The notes: generated by a model not told the origin, from the sequence alone. A stretch of DNA of 64,000 nucleotides from Cudoniella acicularis (GCA_013054445.1 JAAMPI010000028.1:1-64000); one strand, 5' to 3'; numbered from the stretch's first letter, positions 1-13,586 are shown. Made by a program: numbers and translations.

Positions 1-1611
1 AAAAAGGATTTCATAAAGCAAAGTGTTCGTCAAGTCTCTACATTACATTCACACACATCTCAATGTTATTTTCTTTCTGACACAGCGGGCCAGATTCGGC
101 CCAGCTTGTGTCGCGAAAAAGCCTACCCGCGGCAAATTTGAGCAAATATGACGGCTGTTGAACACGAAATCTCAACCATTTTCACCTCTCTACCTCAAGG
201 AGGAGGGCCGGAGATATGGAAGTGCGTTTACAGTTACTCGTCGTAAAAATTCTTCCAGTTGATAGAGTTAATAAGCTCCTGGAGCGAACATAAAGGTTAA
301 GTCCCTTCGAGAGCACATTCCCCTGCGTACAACTTCGTAGTACTTGTTATGTGAAAGTGTCTTGCCGGGAATATATTATTTTCTTACGGTGACCCTAGTG
401 GAAGCTAGAAGTCTAAATTGAAACGGCCAATGATAGCAGGACGAAGGTAGTGTTGCCATGATATCGTCAGGAGTCAGAACTCATTTACTTCTTCCCTCCC
501 TTCCATGAGCTCATTTGCAAAATATCCCTAAAGACTTCTCCACCGGTAGTTTTAGGGGTCCAAATTAAGGTAGACTCTAGTCATGTTCCAAGAGTGCATT
601 GGCCAATTCTTGATCAACCCCTCTCCTTTTCCTTATAACTCCATCCTTGTCATGTTCCACCTTTCCCTAATTATAGTGTCTGACAATCATATCAATGAAA
701 ACATTACTTTAGGGGTCGAAGCCGTCACACTCTTCAACTCTTCACTGACTTGCTATAGAATTAGCGCGAACCAAACGCTTGCTATTATGCCAATGTTTAG
801 GCATCCTCGCCGCTTCACAAAATGGCAAGGGAGTGACGCAGCTCCTTATCTATATCAGCGAGGCATGCTTTGCTTGTAGGCTATTGTGGCTACAGTTGGT
901 AGAGCGCATAAAATAGTGGTTTACTGTAGGCATTGAAGTGAGTCGGAGCGGGCAAGTGAGAATCGGAAAATTGATCACTTAGTCGCAAATTACGGTGGCA
1001 TTTAGAATTCAGGAAATTGAGAAGTAAGCTGTAGTGACCAATAAAGAATTTAAAAACAGCTCTACTAAACAGATTCAACGAGGTTTCCGTTAACATCTCA
1101 AAACAGATAAGTGATTAAGGGGTGGTGGGGGTGACCTCGGTTAACAAAAAGGGGGGAACTCTTAGGTAGTTACGGTCACCTGCCTTCCCTGAGCCTCAGC
1201 CTGAGGAAGACCGAAATCTTTTACTGCCAGTGAATTAAGAGTAGTTCAAAATTGTAAGGAACATTGAACTCATGTTTCTTTGACCACAATCAAATTTTAA
1301 GGGCAATGAAACGACACAATAACACAGCGACGTTCGCCGTTGGCGTGTGAGAATGTGGGTGTTTTTGAGGAGAAGTACAGTAAGAAAAGGGTTTTGTTCC
1401 AATATTATTACTGCATCCCAATTTTGCCTCAGTAGGAGCAGGCTAAAATCTCGCTTCCATGCCTGTGGCCTCACTGATGACAGCAATCCCAATATCCCCG
1501 AAATACCAGCTTAAACCCCCCTCCAACCCCAAATATCAAGTCCAGATGTCTACAATATCATTCATCCAGCCCTTGCTACTCCCCAAATTCCTCAGATCAT
1601 CCGACTCCAGC
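1..1611. other. Left edge, no gene recognised
   Basis: No reading frame here resembles a known family, and the open frames are short and lack coherent splice partners. The sequence is fairly A+T-rich. An isolated 98-codon frame at 583-879 has no domain or signal-peptide character. The stretch may be the 3' flank of the small gene that ends at 1612, or the intergenic DNA of a neighbour beyond the window. Confidence 0.5.
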
Positions 1612-1943
1612 TCAACGCCACGTCTCAATAGCAGGGCGAATACACCAGTAGCATCTCTCGTGACCACAACCAGGGAAGTTACAACTCCTGATCCAGCGGC
1701 GGTTCTCCCACTGCAAAATCAAATCAGTCAGCTCAATTCATCATTATAATGGCGCTGAGAAGCACTTACATTATGAACTATTGTTCCGTCTCGATGGATG
1801 TGGCTTCGGCAGCAGACCCAAATATTGGGAGACGTAGTCAACGGCATAACACGTTCGTCCTCAGGCCGAGTGACAGTTGGCTGGGTAGTAGTGGTATTGC
1901 CCACAGTCCTTGGGTCAATGTTCTCTTTGTTGGAGGTGTCCAT
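1612..1943 (-). CDS. Small Cys-rich zinc-ribbon-like protein (2 exons)
   Basis: Predicted protein of 90 aa from exons 1943-1770 and 1710-1612. The 59-nt intron (1711-1769) has a GTAAGT donor and a TTTTGCAG acceptor and keeps phase 0. The N-terminus is hydrophilic and disordered, with a KEN-box-like NKENIDP at residues 5-11. The second half has a WVCC motif (residues 42-45) and then C-x4-C-x-H-x2-C-x2-C (C68, C73, H75, C78, C81), a spacing suited to one zinc site. Small ascomycete proteins with a W-x-C-C start and a CxHxxCxxC end are common and uncharacterised; I place it there by motif memory only. There is no signal peptide, so it is probably intracellular. The ATG lies in good context (AAAATGG). 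An upstream exon cannot be excluded. Function unknown. Confidence 0.6.
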
Positions 1944-4256
1944 TTTGTAAATTGTAACCTCGTTTTTAGTAGTCAGAGATTGTTTGTGATCAATGGTAGT
2001 GGGGTTGAAGTCAAGACGCTGTGGTCGAGATTTTCTGGTCTTGATGTTGGGGTTCCTCAAAAAAAACAATGGGATTTGCGGAAATGTAAAAGGTTGTTCA
2101 AAGGACTAGATTGGAAGCTTGGGGAAAAGTTGTAGACCAGCGACAAGCGAGCAGGATAGATAGGTGCCCTATGAACTAGTGAATGTGCTCTTATAGATCG
2201 CCAAGCATTTGAAGCAGGTTCTTATTGACTCTGGTAAGGAAGCGAGGCGAGTAAATAACATAAGCCTGGATGCTAGTGAATCTCAAGGTGGGAACAATAG
2301 CAGCTTTTAAGTAGGTTTTGAGTCCATTTTATAGAACAATAAGACGCATGTGAGTAAGAGAGTTGCAGAAGATGAATCATGTACAGACAAGTGAAGTTAG
2401 TAAAGTGAGAAGAGTTTGTGGGGTTGCTCATAGTTGTGAAGTGACGCACCCCTCTACAGAAACTCATCGCCACTGCATCTTGACTCTTGAATGCGAGCAA
2501 ACAAGCGCCTACTCTTGAAGCGGCACCGCAGTTCTTTAAATCTGGCGAGCTTGCTCGTTTAATGCTAACCTCTACTACCGCTTGCCCAAAAGAAATATTC
2601 TTTTGGCCTTTTGACACGATAGAACTCACAAAACTTCGAAGAATAAACGCTCTGCTAATGTGAGATGTTATTATGAGGCAAATGCGAATCATACTTTGCC
2701 TTGTTTCAGTATGTAAATTTTTCTCTCTTAAAACATTAAGTAATTACTCAGATAATTTTAAGTATTTAGAGTAGTATCGTGAAACACCTAGAAACGATCG
2801 AAGGGATACAGAGCAGAGAATTTCCAAAAACAAACCACCACAACCAACAAAATAAAAGAGGTTCGCGCCGCAAGTCCAGGAAAAATTCCAAGTCTACAGC
2901 GCATACATCCTCCCCCCAGACAAGACTTCGAAATATCATGTCTGAGGCCGAGCCCCTGTTCACTCCGCACTCCCGATGGTTAATGCACGGCTAGTGTAAC
3001 TTCCCCGATGGTCATTAGTTACAAGTAGTCTTTAGGGCGTGTTTGTCGATGTAAAAAAAAAGTTTATTTCATTATATATGTAGCAATTGAGAGCGGTAAA
3101 TTGCCGGTAAGCAAAGGCGGTGTTGTGGGGCGGGGCAGAATAGGGGAGAGCCCGCCCCGCTTTGTCTTGAAAACCTGATAGATAGAAAAAATCCGTAGCG
3201 TTTTGGTGTTTTCATTGTAGAAATACATTGATTCTTTCTTCTTGATTGCAATGCTCGCTCTTAAAAAATCATTTATTGGTATTTCATATTTTTGAAGTGA
3301 TTGAGGTAACTTTTATCCCCTACGTTATATGCGCGGTATTGCAAACTCAAACAAAACACTCGAAAGTTATTAAACAGCCACAAAGTGAAAAGCGCTAATA
3401 ATTAGAGGTTCAACATAGAAAGATAGTCTAATTTAGGTTGTATTATCTTTCTTTCTCATAATATGTCACAGTGGGGGAAATATTTGAAGTATTTGGGGCA
3501 ACTTCGGCAACTTCGGCGATGACCGGTCGAGGAGATCAAGATATATAAACATATTTGTTATAAAAATTACTCCAATGCCAAGCTTTCCCCGAAACTTCTC
3601 AATAACATTCAAATTATTATTACCAAAAACAAACCTAATTACTTCTGCAGAAACACGGCACTAACATTAGTCCTTCGCATTCTTTGGCTCGCTCGTCGTT
3701 CTGCTCCGCGAAAATGTAGGAAACATTTCAAAAGAATTAAATAACCACCAACTCAAACAATTTTTAAGCAGGGTAAAATTAAAAAGCTGTCTTACTAGTT
3801 TATATATTCTACGTTTCAAAAAGATATATTGTTAAAATCGTGTCGATTCTTTGAAGTGTTGTCAGTGACTTGGGGAGAACGGACCAGCAGTCAGCAGCTT
3901 AAAATAAGAGACCTCCATGTGGCTCAAAGAAGCAAAGTGTCAAGTAATTGGAAACATGTGAAGATGTAAGGGTGATTGTAATGTAATAGCAAAATATGAA
4001 TTCAAAATGCAGTGAATCTAAATTGAAATACTAAGATCCTCAGCCAGCCTGGACGGAACCCTAAGACTATGTGCTAGAAACAAAACAGAGAGGCGCACAT
4101 CAATTCCTGCCTCCCTACACCACACTTCAACCCAGAAGGAAAGGGAAAGTAAAACAACCCATCCAGAAAAACACACAAACGAACCCAGAAAAAAGGATGC
4201 CAACAACACCATAATAATATATCTCAATCCACAAAAGCACTTAACGCCATTCCAAT
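1944..4256. other. Intergenic, A+T-rich, no gene recognised
   Basis: About 2.3 kb between the zinc-ribbon-like gene and the GPI protein gene. Frames at 2273-2692 (minus) and 2779-2994 (both strands) have no recognisable domain. The part from 3000 to 4000 is strongly A+T-rich with several poly-A and poly-T tracts. I see no tRNA, no inverted-repeat element and no convincing spliced gene. Confidence 0.5.
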
Positions 4257-5224
4257 TTAACACCCCGTTTTCCAATTTGAACGCCCCTTCCTCAATCCAA
4301 GGACCCTTAAAAAAATGAAAACCCATCCACCCAAAGCGGCGAAGATAGCACCGCCAACCTTCTTCACGGCGGCAGCACCGGTGTATTGCGATGGAGATGC
4401 GGTGGTAGTAGCAGTACCACTGTTCTGTGTCACGGGGCCGACGTTAGTCGTATATGTGGTTACGACGCCGTTATTATTCGTCGAGGTAACAACAACGGGC
4501 CCAGTTGGGGGAACAATGGGGTGAATTGGTCCAACTGTGTTAGTTGGTCCCACTGGTCCCGGTCCGCTTGACTCAGGGGGGCAGACAGTCGTTGTGCTCT
4601 GAGATCTTGTCAGTATCATGCTGAGTTAGGTATGGAGGGGATACGAGCGTGGGTGAGTGTGCAGGGGCAGTTGGTAACGGTGACGATTCCGGCTTCGGTA
4701 ATTATCTGTGTTCTGTTGCCGTGGGAGATCGTGGTGGGACTCGGGCAGTAGGTGGTGTAGCTGGTGACAACTGTGGTGATATATTCGACAGTTTCGGAAG
4801 CAGAGCTTGATGGGGCAGAAGATGAAGAGCTGGAAGGAGTTCTAGTGGATAAGACCGATGAGCCAGCGGAGGAGACAGAGGCGGATGAGGATGAGGATGA
4901 GGATGAGAATGTCGTCCATGGTGGTGGCCACTGCCCATTGCTGCCTCCCTGTGGGTTGCTTAAACCTTGGCCTTGACCTTGGGGATTGGCGGCTCCTTGT
5001 GGGCCGCCTTGGGGAATGCTTGCTCCCTGCGAATTGCTTGGACCTTGACCTTGGGGACTTTGGTTGGCTCCACCTTGGCCTCCTCCCCCTCCCCCGATGG
5101 GAGCAATGAGAGCAGTAACTTGAGCTCCGCCTCCCCCTTGGATTTGGGTCTTCCGCCCTTCGAGGGCGTGAGAGACAACGCCAGTGACGGTGGTCAAAGC
5201 CACGATAGCAACGGAGAACTTCAT
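4257..5224 (-). CDS. Ser/Gly-rich GPI-anchored-type cell-wall protein (junction unresolved)
   Basis: Secreted wall-type protein. The first frame starts at ATG 5224 with a signal peptide (residues 1-18, ending VVSHA), then a Gly/Gln/Asn-Pro-rich repeat region and a long Ser run. It ends in the fungal motif with TVTNCPCT that is typical of GPI-anchored Ser-rich proteins. The second frame (4619-4257) carries T/S-rich sequence and a hydrophobic tail near residues 85-108 of that frame. A 46-nt intron (donor GTATCC at 4644, branch TACTGAC, acceptor CTCAG ending at 4599) is the obvious link, but it joins phase 1 to phase 0. Either a one-base indel lies nearby or a weaker donor (GTTACC) is used. The hydrophobic tail runs into charged residues right after an A7 run (T7 in the gene). 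One base fewer would put a stop just after the hydrophobic segment, as expected for a GPI signal. Exact protein uncertain. Confidence 0.6.
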
Positions 5225-6358
5225 GCTGAAAAGAGAGTGGATGTGTAAAAGATATTGAAAAGAGTGTGATAGTCGTCAAAGACCAAGTATAAAAGAGTGA
5301 CTTTAGATAGGAAGGAAAAGAATGAGTGCTTGTAACTTAGTGAAGAAAAGAAGAGAAAGCAGAGAGGAGTTTTCCGGGCTTTAAAAGCTCATCAAGCCTC
5401 CCTTCCCAGCATGGGATCACAAACTTCCATAGCTGATCGCTCCAACGGCGTTCACCAAACAACATTCATTCATAGGCTCAACGGCTTCTAGCCTTGCACA
5501 CTAGCACTGGTGCCCGAGTTGAGAGACTGCCTTACTTGAGATCCGTCGAATGAGAATCGACTATTAGGATTTAGAGTTGGCTAAGATCTACAACAGCGTT
5601 CCTGACATTGGCGTGTGCTTAAATCAACGGTGCATATCTTTGTGGCTGTTTACCTTGCGAGGAATGTTGACAGAGCTGAAACGTGGTTGGGTAATTGCGA
5701 CTCGCAATAACAAGGAATGCTAATTAATTTCAAAGCGAAGCGACTCCTCTCACAGGAAAGCGAGAAATTGAGAATGGAGCGCGCTCGAGACCGAAACGAT
5801 CCCCATTCCTCTCAAAGACACAAGTTCAGCCATCGCGCAATTTGTCATTGCAAAGGCTAGTGCACTTGAGCGATTCTAATTACAATGGTATCCTCACTTG
5901 GGTATTGCCTGATCCCTCAATGCCAAAGCCACCATCTTTTTTGAAATAAACCTCCATGCCCAGCCTCCCATCCCCTTCTACCTTGTCCGCAGCCTATCTA
6001 CGTTGGCCAGGACAAATACCAATTGCAAATGAAGCGGAGTTTCTTTCTAATGTGGTACTTCATAACAGTCCGGAACGCCAGAAATGCAATGTACACAAAC
6101 AACCGAGTGTATTCGAATGCGACCGCCAGATGCAAGGTATGACGCTATGGCCAATGGACATTAAAGTCATTAATCGCTCGATGTCTGAATGTCGAAAGAC
6201 TGGGGAATCTATGCAGTCGCTAAAACACAAATCTCCGTTCTCGAAAAGGCGAATGATGCCGGATATCATATAACGGATGTTGAATGACGAATTTGTTGCA
6301 GAAGGAATCGAACAATATAAAACCACTTTTAGTTGTGCAGGAAACAATAACCCCGTGC
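5225..6358. other. Intergenic between GPI protein gene and flbA
   Basis: The DNA next to 5225 is the promoter side of the GPI protein gene; the side near 6358 is downstream of flbA. A 105-codon plus frame at 5956-6273 has no domain and is probably chance. Nothing else is recognised. Confidence 0.5.
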
Positions 6359-8563
6359 TCATCTGTTGGATCTACTCATGCTACGTTCCGGCGCGTTGGA
6401 TTGGTTGAATCTGCCGGCTAGGGAATCGAAATCGTAATTTTTAAGGGTTTGCTCGTACTTGGAACTTTTCATGAATTTTGGCACAGAATCCTGTCAAGGG
6501 ATTAGCATTTCATACAGATCAAGGATTTCGAGCACTTACGCTAGCCATGAGTTTGAATACCGAGATCTGGGCTTCCTCGAAGAGCTTTGTAACCTCCTTC
6601 AGACTATCGATCATGGCTGCATCTTGGCCAACGGCTTTGGTCATTCTCGTAGCCAGCTGATTGCGGAGCAAGTGGTCAATATTTAGTTCACATGGAGAAC
6701 CCGGAGCCAGGAACGCGTTGTAGATGCCATAGGCAGACGCCATAGTCTCCTTGACCGAGTCCAAGCTCTGGGAGTTCTTGCCTCCTGCCTTTGACGCAGC
6801 AGTAGCTTTGATTGCAGTTCTGCAAGATTTGAGGAATTCGTCAACGTCCAGGTAGAACGACAAATTTTCTTCGCAGTGTGTGTCTCGCAGATTCTCGCGA
6901 AAGAGCAGTCGCAGCGCAGCGTCGTTCAAAATTTTGTCCAGTTTTTGCGTGTTGGAATCTCTTGAAACCCCAGGCCTTGTCATTGGAGCCCCAGTGTTAT
7001 CACCACCTTCAGATGTCCGCTCTCTTGATATCATGTTGATAACTTCTTTGCCTTTTGTTGATACCTGGTAGATAGCATGCTTTGTTGGTTGAAATCTAGC
7101 TGCATTGTCTGGGCCTTGACCTATTTGTGAAAGGTAAAGTCTATCAGATTGAACACACCATATTAATTCTTGCTCCAGAAACAGTGTAGCAATTTCGACA
7201 GTCTCTCTTCGGTCGACCGTAGTACAGCAATCCATCAACCAATCAGTAGCGGCTTTTCCAGTAAATGTTTGGTGGACAAGCTTTGGCGGTGAACCCACTT
7301 TTCGATCAGCAGCCATTCGAACACCTGCAATTCCATCCTTGTACTCGCTCAAGGAGTCCGAGTCAGCTGAGGTTGTAGTGTTTTTGACATTTGGGCCATT
7401 CTGTCCAACAAATCGACGAAAAATGACCTCAATCGTGCTGCGATCAGAGGAGAGCTTATCTGTTGCCGAATCTCTCTCAAGTATTACAAGCTGCATAGTG
7501 TTTCTGGGAGAGTTAACAAGTTCTGTAACATGTTTTTGTTGTATGCCATTCTTTGCACAGAACCTCTCTAGCACATGTATGCCTTTGGGAGTTAATTGCC
7601 AGACTGAGCCCTTCATGTTGAATTCCTTTGCTTGCTTGCCATCCGCTGACTCGATGAATCTCGCATCTAGAAATCGCTGACACACAGACCGGGCCATTTC
7701 ACGAGCCATTGAAAAGGTCGTGGTTGTTGTAGTCGTGACGATCCTAGAAGGGTCTTTCGGGTCTGGCATTCGGTTCGACTGGGAAAATTTTAATGATCCA
7801 AGATTGTTAATGGCCTCTTCGGATAGAAAGGAATGTTCAATTCTTGTTAACCGTACACGGTGTGGGGCAAGTGGTAGGCTGACAACTAATGTTGCAAACA
7901 GGTCTTTAAAATCCTAAGAGCTCTGTTAGTTATACCACCTTATAATCCTAATATTGAATTATTCTTACCCTTGTGAACGGTCTATCATCCGAGGTCATGC
8001 GCAACAAGCGCGACGATGTTTGATGCATTTTGCTGTGGTTTGGAGACGGTACAGACGTAATTGGAGGCAGCGTATCCGAGGCAGTATTAGAATACGCCTG
8101 GGAAGGCGGGTTCGTCTCAAGGAGTGACAATCTTCGACTCGGAATCGCAGTACTCGTGTGCGCCCTTGCGAGCGGAGCCGGAGGGTTACTGGAAGACTCC
8201 GAGGTTTCTCTAAAAGTCGGGTGGTCGCCAGCAGATCGGGTAACGTTATTATTGCTGTTGTTCCTGTGCTTGGGCGATGTTGAAGGTGAGGTTTGCGCAG
8301 AATGATATAAACTGCTGGAAGATGGCGAAGATCGCAAGGACGGCTCAGATAAGCTTGCAATTACACTTCGGGTGTCCCGGGCCAATGCCGCAAAGGTGAA
8401 TAGTCCTGCCCGGCTGTGTTTCGCGGAGCTGGTTGAGTGCGTTGACTGACGATGTTTATAGCTGACGATCTGGCTGTTCGACGGCTTCTTCTTCTCCTCC
8501 GGTATCGAGGGCCGTTGCACTTCGCGCGGAGAATCAGAGGTTGCAGCACTGGGCGCGTGAGAA

Positions 8564-8594
<31 letters not shown>

Positions 8595-8667
8595 TTGTCT
8601 GGTCTGTGGCTACTTGAGGAAGTTGCGAGTTTGCGGCTGTCGTGGGTTGTGTGGTGGAAAGAGCCAT
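6359..8667 (-). CDS. flbA: FlbA-type regulator of G-protein signalling (DEP-DEP-RGS)
   Basis: GTPase-activating protein for a heterotrimeric G-alpha subunit. In Aspergillus nidulans FlbA it switches vegetative growth to conidiation. Three exons (8667-7969, 7913-6540, 6490-6359) give 734 aa, close to the roughly 720 aa of A. nidulans FlbA. Introns of 55 and 49 nt are in phase 0. Residues 1-215 are Ser-rich and disordered, with a His-Ser repeat encoded by a GAGAGT-type repeat. Then comes the conserved KMHQTSSRLLRMTSDDRPF block, a first DEP-type domain containing MPDPKDPSR, a second DEP-type domain (FTGKAATDWLMDC) and a C-terminal RGS domain (from about residue 560, LRDTHCEENLSFYLDVDEF). The last exon restores the conserved DSVPKFMKS stretch and ends NR-stop. 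A frame seems to start at 8673, but that is a TTG; the first ATG is at 8667. The gene is preceded by an exceptionally long gene-free region. Confidence 0.93.
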
Positions 8668-9271
8668 GGACAAGTAGGAATTAGGTGTAGGTATTTGTTT
8701 TACAGGTTGAACCAGACCCGCAGGTATCCTAGCCGGGCTGGACCCTGTCTCTTTCGAAGTGAGATGGGCCAGCAGACTAGCGGACTAGCAGGGAGTATGA
8801 AAGGAGCAAAAGAAACCCAAGCACGGCGCCGTAAGTGGAGCAGTGAAGCAGGCTTCCGTGAGAGACAGTCGACTCAGTCGAGTCGTTGAAAGAGCAAGCG
8901 GCCGGCTACGTAACAATTCGATGGAGCACAAAGACGGGTGAGGGGCCCCAGCCGGCGCCGGCGACCAGCAGAAATACACGCGCAGGCACTTCCGCAGGCA
9001 CAAAGGCACGTAGGGCAGAGCAGGACGGTATTTCCTGCGAGGGGGGTGTTAGAAGGGGTAGTGATGTTGATATTGCTAGCGACGGTGACGGTGATGGCCT
9101 TTTACTACTGCTACTGCGCGGGCGACGGTGGAGTGGGCGGGTGGTTTGGGGGTCTAGGAACACACTGTCCAGCAGAGGACAGGAAGATGCAGGGCAGGCT
9201 CCTGGGTACAGTAGCGGAGGCAGGCCACGGACAGCGGCAGCGGATTGCAGAATCTGAAGGCTGGTGAGGGT

Positions 9272-9300
9272 GAAGCGTGAAGCGTGAAGCGTGAAGCTGG
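9272..9300. repeat. Short tandem repeat GAAGCGT
   Basis: The 7-bp unit GAAGCGT is repeated about four times head to tail in the G+C-rich block upstream of flbA. No function is evident. Confidence 0.7.
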
Positions 9301-12300
9301 AGCGTGGAGGGCGCTGGCCGTGGCTGCTCCCAATGCGCTCTTGCTAGTTTGCCGCTGCCTCGTGGGCAGAGAAGATCTTGAGTGTTCTAGTGCACTTCTT
9401 TCTCGTGGCAACCAGGATGCGGCAGGGATGCGGCGAATCCTGGAATCGCAGCCGGAGCGTGAGCGCCAATCAGCAGCAGTGTCTGTGGGTAGGCGGGGAT
9501 GACCGTCCAGATACAGACCACAGCCGAAGAACACTCGGTTTCAGGTGGCACTGCGCGAGTGGAGCTGCTGCTGTCTCAGTGCTCCAGGCAAGTTCCAAGA
9601 AAGCAAAGCACTGAAGTCCGAAGCAGCGAGAAGGCTCAGGCAGCAAGCCAGCGGCGGTGGAGCACTGTGGACACTGCAAGACTGTGGGTACTGCCTACAG
9701 CACTCCGTACGGCGGCTGGGTCGCACAGTGTGGAGTGGAATGGAGTCGGTGGGCCACTGGGCTTGGCCAAAGGGACTGACGGTGTGCCGGAGGATCGAGG
9801 CCTGAGACCGGAGTGACAGTATCGCAGTTTTGTCCCTAAACCTCGTCCTCGTCCAAGTCGGTACTGTATGCAAATGTGTACTCACTGCTGTGCTGTAGCC
9901 AGTGCCGCTCGCAGCGCAAAGACCGGCGTGTGAGTGCTAGAAATACCGGCAGGAGGAGTGATGGTGCAGAGCGCGACAAAACCTTGAAAGTCCTTCGTTC
10001 AGCGTGCAGATGCAGTAACGAATCCCCAGAAAACCGAGCCGAGATCACTGCAATGAGAACGTTAGAACCAAATACAGCGCGAGATGCCGCGGCCACAAAT
10101 GCCTTGCTCCTGAGTCCTGACGCCAGAAGCGGCTTCAGGATTTGTCAAGTACCAATAGTGAGTGCCTCCGTGCGGGCTCTGTGGCAAGGCGACTGTGCGT
10201 CTGCGACTCTGCGCGCCTGTGTGGTGTATTTTCGGCCTGGATGATGCTTGGAAGGCCTCCAAGGAACAAAGTGTGCCGTGCCGGCGGAGAGCGCGAAGCG
10301 GAAGATTATCTTTTCTATTTCGAGCACCAAAACAATCCGTCAGTAATTTTAAGACCACCACTACCAAACCCTTTCTTTGTTGCCGTTCTTGCTTGCTGGC
10401 TCGTTCAAGTTGACACTTCATACTTTGAGATCTGATCCAAGCACAAAGAGAAAGTTTAAGGAAAGACTTCTTCTGTGTAGGCGCTTCGTGCTTTTTGGTT
10501 ATGCTGCGCTTCCTGCGCCCAAGACACTGGAGACAGTAAACGGCGGACTGCTGCAGAACAGACCTGAGCCTTGGCCTAGGCCTCATGATGACACGAACTT
10601 CTGCAAATATGTTTAGAAAAGGCCACTTACCCTCACTCACTACTCAATCTCTCACAACGTCATTCACGGTCCTGCGCCTCCCCGTCGTTAAAACTCCTCA
10701 ACTTAACGTTGAAACAGGCCGTCAGATGTTTCGTCCACATCAATTCCCCACCTGTCAATGGGCAAATTTCTAGACCTAGAGAAAGAAGCTGTTAGCACCC
10801 GGGATTGCAGCGTGTTGCCATTGCCATTGGCTTTCTCTAGCGGAGATGGCGACGGTTGAGTCGTTCCAGCGCCCTTGTAGACCTGGTTTCGCCGTGTTAC
10901 GATCCTGCGTAACTGCCCGTCTTCTCCACGCCATTTTCCACTGCGGTGATTGATGATATTTTGATAAGCTGCTCTGGAGGCGGCCTCCGTCGAGCCTCGG
11001 CCTTCCACTGGCCTTCTCGAAAGCGTGATAGGACGATGATATCAGAAATGGCATGAATGTCTCACCACGTACCTGGTCTCTAAATCGGGTTCTCCTGTTC
11101 CAAGATCGAGATGCCAGTCGGCCACGAGGTTTGAGCAGAGCTATGTCATGCGACCCCTGTTTCTCGACACGGCGTGTTTTGAGTGCCAGCTTGACTAAGC
11201 TTCCTTTCTTCCAACAGCGTCAGCCGGACACAGCGCAAGGTGATTCGAAAACGTGAATAGTGGCATAAAATCAAAACTGTTGAATAAATTTAAAATTCGA
11301 AGCCGCAGCCGAGATGGAGAAGGATGACAGGTAGAGCGGAGCAAAGGGCGAATAATGCTCGTTGACACTCTCGCTTCAGTTGTCAACGAGCCATCAGCAG
11401 CATGAATGGGCACGCAGATTCTACCAGGGCACGATGCCGTGAGCACTTTGCATTTTGCGCTAGTGTCCGATGTGGCCAGTTGCCTTATTGCCTTTTGCAG
11501 GCACTATGCATGGCGAGCATGGGAAAAGGGAGGTGATGTGGTATCTGATTGGACCGACTGTGTCAGAGTTGCACACGCTTGCTGCTGACTGATGAGGGTT
11601 CCTCTGAAAATCTGCCAGTGACTAGAACGTAACGGGGTCATCGGGTATGGACACGGATCTTGAGATCAACTGGACTAGATGGTTATGAGAATTTCACTCC
11701 CTCCAATCATCCAATATCCTTTTCAAGACTAACTGAACCTTCTAGCCCCAGAGGGATGTAATTCTAACTTACTACTTCCAGAAAATATAACTGATGAATT
11801 TATTTTCGATATGTTTGTTCACTTGCTCCAGAATCTAGATCCAAGAGAAGAAAATAATCCTGTTAAGGTCTTCATAGTTTAAAAAGGATTATAGACTAGG
11901 TTGTTTCTCAGTGGGAATTAACTGCTCGAAATCCATTCATTCGAGCAATCTGCTATGTGATGTGTGTAAAACTTAGTCAACCAGGCCATAACAGAAGCTC
12001 TACAATCAGTGATTGATTTCGCGTTACACAAAATTTGGCAGTAGCACAAAGCACATTCAAATTGTTCTTCAACACACTAAATGTATCTTCAACGTTCGCA
12101 CTCTTTTTTAGCGACTCGCCGAGTCCTGCTGTCGCCCCTCATTTGCTTCTTCGGCAAAAGCAGCGATAGGTCCCTCTTTTCCCACGTTTTTTCGGACATT
12201 AGCCGGTGTTATATTGAACCTTGTCCTTACCCACGTTAAAAGCACGGCTCATGAGGTCAGGCCACATGGGCAACTAGGATCTTTGGTTCTGAGTGGCTTT

Positions 12301-13424
12301 TCTGCGCAATCGGCGAGTCAAGGGATAATAATACGGCTTTTATTAAGCTTTTCTGACCCGCTGAGCAGTCGGAAGCGAAAAGTGATTCGACGAGAAGATC
12401 ACGCCTCTCTGCAATAACGGGAGAAAACTTCGTGATGATACAAAATAAGAAATTTATACAGAACAGTTCAAGGCTCCCACGTGGCAGAGCTCCCCAAGAC
12501 GCCAAATATGAGTTGGTCTCAGCCTTATGCGTGAAGGAGGCGGTTCTACCAGCCTCGAGTGATAGGTGTTTAGATCACGCAGAACGAACTTGAACGAAGA
12601 TGGAATTTTCCTCGGCATTTATCCAGATTGAGGTATCGACAAAGAAGGATATGTTTTCCGGGAATATGAAACATATTAATGCAATAGAAAATCTTACTCA
12701 ATGGATAAGTTTAACCGGCTGACATCAGAAGCTTAACAGGATGACAGCGTACTCGGGACATATTGCGAGAAAGTCTGCTGGTCTGCTGCAGAAAAAGGCT
12801 AGGAGCCTAGGAGTCAAAACCTCTCACCGCGATTCCCAGCATAGCAGTTCATCTGTGGCGATTTGTAATTTGCGAATTGCGAATTGCAACTTTCAACTAG
12901 AGCGATAGCACGGCTCTTAAGCACTCACCCACCCGTACCGCACACAGCGCCGAGTCGCCGCCCAACTCCCCATTTTCCCAGGTAGACTCCAATCGAGCCC
13001 TGGAGCCGCACGCGTCCTGTGCTTTGACGCATCGCCACAGCCACGATGCATTGCTTTGATGCCAGCCTGCCACATTCTTGCCATGCCGTGAGATGTCCGA
13101 AATCCGAAAGTCGAGGTTGGGTAACTTTCGAGACCCGTTCAGAACACTGGGACTTGGGATGCGAGGCTGCGAGTATGAGAAGTGGAGGTTGATACCTGGA
13201 ACGTGCGCTAAACCTCACGCGTGGTGGCCCTCGCCAGGGCTCCATATTCCCCATCCGATCACATCCGTGAATTACTCCGAGACCGGCATCACTGAAGCGA
13301 AATCCCCACTATCTCCGAGATGGAGATTGAGATTGTTATTGCTCAAGCTCACCCCTTTTCAAGACACGACTACCGTCGAGTCCTTCACTTTGACCGCCGA
13401 CTGCACCGGCATCCATCATAACAC

Positions 13425-13460
13425 ATTGCAAGCTTGCAAGCTTGCAACCTCGCAACCTCG
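13425..13460. repeat. Short direct repeats (GCAAGCTT and CAACCTCG)
   Basis: Two adjoining microrepeats: GCAAGCTT-type units followed by repeated CAACCTCG. They lie in gene-free DNA and no coding role is visible. Confidence 0.6.
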
Positions 13461-13586
13461 AAGCAACCCTGCGAGCCTTCATCTCCGCCGTGACGCCGTC
13501 GCGACCTTACGAGATTGAGCACCAAGAAGCCCTGCGGTCTGCGTGCGCGGGGATGTTAGATGAGCTCCTTCAGAGTCCTTCTACGG

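Noticed and set aside
10062..10640. 192-codon open frame on the minus strand
   Set aside because: No domain, no splice partner, lies in G+C-rich DNA where every frame is open; the residue composition (Arg/Ser/Leu/Gln) is typical of chance frames.
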